From Nematopogon swammerdamellus (Eukaryota; Arthropoda; Insecta; Lepidoptera; Adelidae): a stretch of DNA of 64,000 bases. The stretch covers positions 2,326,545-2,390,544 of the forward strand of contig OX336336.1 of NCBI GenBank assembly GCA_946902875.1, read 5' to 3'. The notes below the pieces were generated by a model. It was not told the origin of the DNA. It worked only from the letters and a program-made list of their open reading frames with translations, and ran no database searches. The position numbers were made by a program, and so were the translations under genes. Each line of letters opens with the position of its first letter. The first letter of the stretch is position 1. Shown here one piece after another: positions 62,358-64,000 of this stretch.

Positions 62358-62885
62358 GAACCCCCGTGAGTTTTTTACTTTTTCTTATTTTCATTATTTT
62401 TTGTTATATCGGCCATAATAACACATTTTCTGTGAACATTTCAACGGGCTACCAAATTACGGTTCAAGAGATACAGGCCTCGGACAGACGGACGGACAGA
62501 CAAGCGGCGGGTGGCCGAGTGGTTTGGCATTGGGCAATGCGAGAGGTGCGAGGTTCGAATCCGGTCGGCGTGTAACAATGAGTTTTTTTCTGACGAAAAA
62601 ATTTACGTGTATGCATACCTACACCTGCTGCTGCCGCATAGCAGCCTCGGCTGTGTTCTCCTCTAGTCTAGTATAGCCAGCAATCCAGGGAAGTCTCCGG
62701 TATGGCACCTACCTTCTCGGAGGTGATATTGGCTGGTCGGAGCATGCGCTTTGGCCCCTCCGGCTCAGCCACCCATACCGGATTACATAAAAAAAAAGAC
62801 AGACGGACGGACGGACAGACAGACAGACAGACAGACGGCGTAGGCTTAGTAATAGGGTCCCGTACCGGATACGGAACCCTAAAAA
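62358..62885 (+). mobile_element. Repeat C copy split by SINE-A
   Basis: 62358-62503 and 62800-62885 form one repeat C (AACGGGCTACC ... ATACGGAACCCTAAAAA) once the SINE is removed. Confidence 0.75.
62504..62799 (+). mobile_element. SINE-A, full length with tRNA-like head
   Basis: tRNA-like start GGCGGGTGGCCGAGTGGTTT (A box) and GGTTCGAATCC (B box), body, then GGATTACATAAAAAAAA. Inserted in a repeat C copy, which resumes at 62800 with a (GACAGACGGACG) target duplication. Confidence 0.85.
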
Positions 62886-63532
62886 CAAAAAAAAAAGAAT
62901 TCGCAAAAGTGAGATTCGAACCAACGTCACTAGATTGAAAAGCGAAGCATATACCATTGAGCTATGAAACTTACCGTAACTATTGCGAATTTCGCCATCA
63001 TAACATAATCATTTTCACGGAGGTAAAACAAACCGACTTATAGAAAACGTGAATAGCCCCATCTCGCTCTGCATTATTTTAATTGGATATAGATGTCTCG
63101 TCCGGCGCCATTTATCAGAGCCTCAGCTGCTCCCTACATCCAAAGCCTCCAAGGTCAACCTGTTGTCTTTACGCTTGGTGAAGCGATATCAAAATAAGCG
63201 ATTCGTCGCCGCACCGGACCGGGGTGAGTCACCATATGCCATGCCGTACGTGACACGTCACACGTCACGTCTGTGTGTGTGTGCGTGCTGTGTTGGTGGT
63301 GTTGATGCACTAACACATCTTTAACGTATTTCGTCGCGCGCGTCGCACCAGCCGCCTCCGCCTCCTCCGCGCCGCCGCGCTAATATTGTGATCAGTTCGG
63401 ATCGGATATACTTGACTTTTTTAAGTTTTCTTTCTTGATATTTTGAAATGTTTTTTTTTTCTTTACTTTCAAGATAATTAAGTGAGGCGGTGCTTCACTT
63501 GCTTCACCTGGGGAACCGCCACTGGTGTCTGC

Positions 63533-63880
63533 AGACCGCCGCAACGGAAGATGGGGAACGGAGTATGTCTCTTCATTGGTTGTCAACCATTCTGCACTCC
63601 AACAAAACTTGCTCGGCCGTTTCATCCATCGCCAAGCATCCCCTGCAGGTCATTTCATCCATCGCCAAGCATCCCCTGCAGGCCATTTCATCCATCGCCA
63701 AGCATCCCCTGCAGGCCAGTTCATCCATCGCCAAGCATCCCCTGCAGGCCATTTCATCCATCGCCAAGCATCCCCTGCAGGCATTTTCTTCCATCGCCAA
63801 GCATCCCCTGCACAGTGGATTATCCGTAATACCTATCGTGTGTAGATGTTTATTAAGTGAGCAGTGGCCGCTCATCAAAC
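63533..63880 (-). mobile_element. LINE C-terminus with expanded zinc-knuckle repeats
   Basis: Minus frame begins HTIGITDNPLCRGCLAMEE and continues with CRGCLAMDEMA repeated in frame, then ETAEQVLLEC. The repeat unit is 33 bp, about six copies between 63633 and 63800. Confidence 0.82.
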
Positions 63881-64000
63881 CAACGCCTATTTTGACCTTA
63901 GCCCGGGCCAGGTTGATAAGCTCCCGAGCCAGCCTTCAGTCTGATTTAAAAATAGCAGCTCTCGACTGTCTGCACTCTGAGAGGCCCTTCCATCTGTCCC
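63881..64000. other. LINE-related right edge
   Basis: Likely continuation of the minus-strand LINE (LINLARAKVKIG-like reading), cut by the window edge. Confidence 0.4.

Larger units (their letters stand above)
61984..63524. mobile_element. hAT-type element carrying nested repeats, 1.54 kb
   Basis: Ends CAGTGGCGG and (inverted) CAGTGGCGG with perfect 8-bp duplication GTGTCTGC (61976-61983, 63525-63532). It splits a LINE C-terminal region (61840-61983 and 63533-63880). Inside are foldbacks, a Lepidoptera-type short repeat and a SINE; no transposase frame seen. Confidence 0.88.

Noticed and set aside
62504..62575. Functional tRNA gene
   Set aside because: A and B boxes are present but there is no proper cloverleaf or acceptor stem, and it is the head of a SINE. 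The tRNA-like stretch at 62905-62985 likewise fails to form stems.

Overview
The window reads as insect nuclear DNA, most likely from a moth or butterfly. Genes are split into small GC-rich exons in AT-rich introns, the two recognisable host genes are Crumbs and NOA1, and the introns are packed with short repeats of a style I associate with Lepidoptera. The species-level call is inference; the animal, intron-rich nature is seen directly.

Positions 196-51269, minus strand: 24 consecutive internal exons of Crumbs (crb), the large apical-polarity receptor with EGF-like repeats and three laminin-G domains. All acceptors, donors and codon phases are mutually compatible, giving about 1,360 residues of extracellular domain. 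The signal peptide and first EGF repeats lie beyond the right edge. The last EGF repeats, membrane segment and cytoplasmic tail lie beyond the left edge. One laminin-G exon (8059-8276) is followed by four near-identical extra copies (7085-8026), only the first of which keeps a proper splice acceptor.

Positions 8492-19269: the best find. A 10.8-kb Polinton/Maverick (adintovirus-class) DNA element sits in a crb intron, flanked by a perfect 6-bp duplication TACATT. It carries an intact 1162-aa protein-primed family B DNA polymerase with zinc-finger and endonuclease-like insertions. It also has a phospholipase A2 capsid-type protein and a packaging ATPase (each with one frameshift), an integrase C-terminal remnant with chromodomain, and two unrecognised spliced genes, one with its start codon split by an intron. 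Each terminal inverted repeat is itself a long hairpin with a conserved loop, recalling parvovirus and bidnavirus termini. No hexon, penton or protease gene is visible.

Positions 38104-39497: a 39-copy, 35-bp satellite in another crb intron, each unit holding a palindromic RFX X-box-like site.

Positions 53606-56457, plus strand: NOA1, a mitochondrial circularly permuted GTPase, in two exons; it probably lies nested inside a crb intron.

The remainder is transposon debris: a LINE with its reverse-transcriptase core removed in frame (28242-31013, 14-bp target duplication), a piggyBac derivative, at least four hAT-type elements with exact or near-exact 8-bp duplications, TA- and TTAA-flanked MITEs, large foldback elements, and about twenty SINE copies whose heads derive from 5S rRNA or tRNA.
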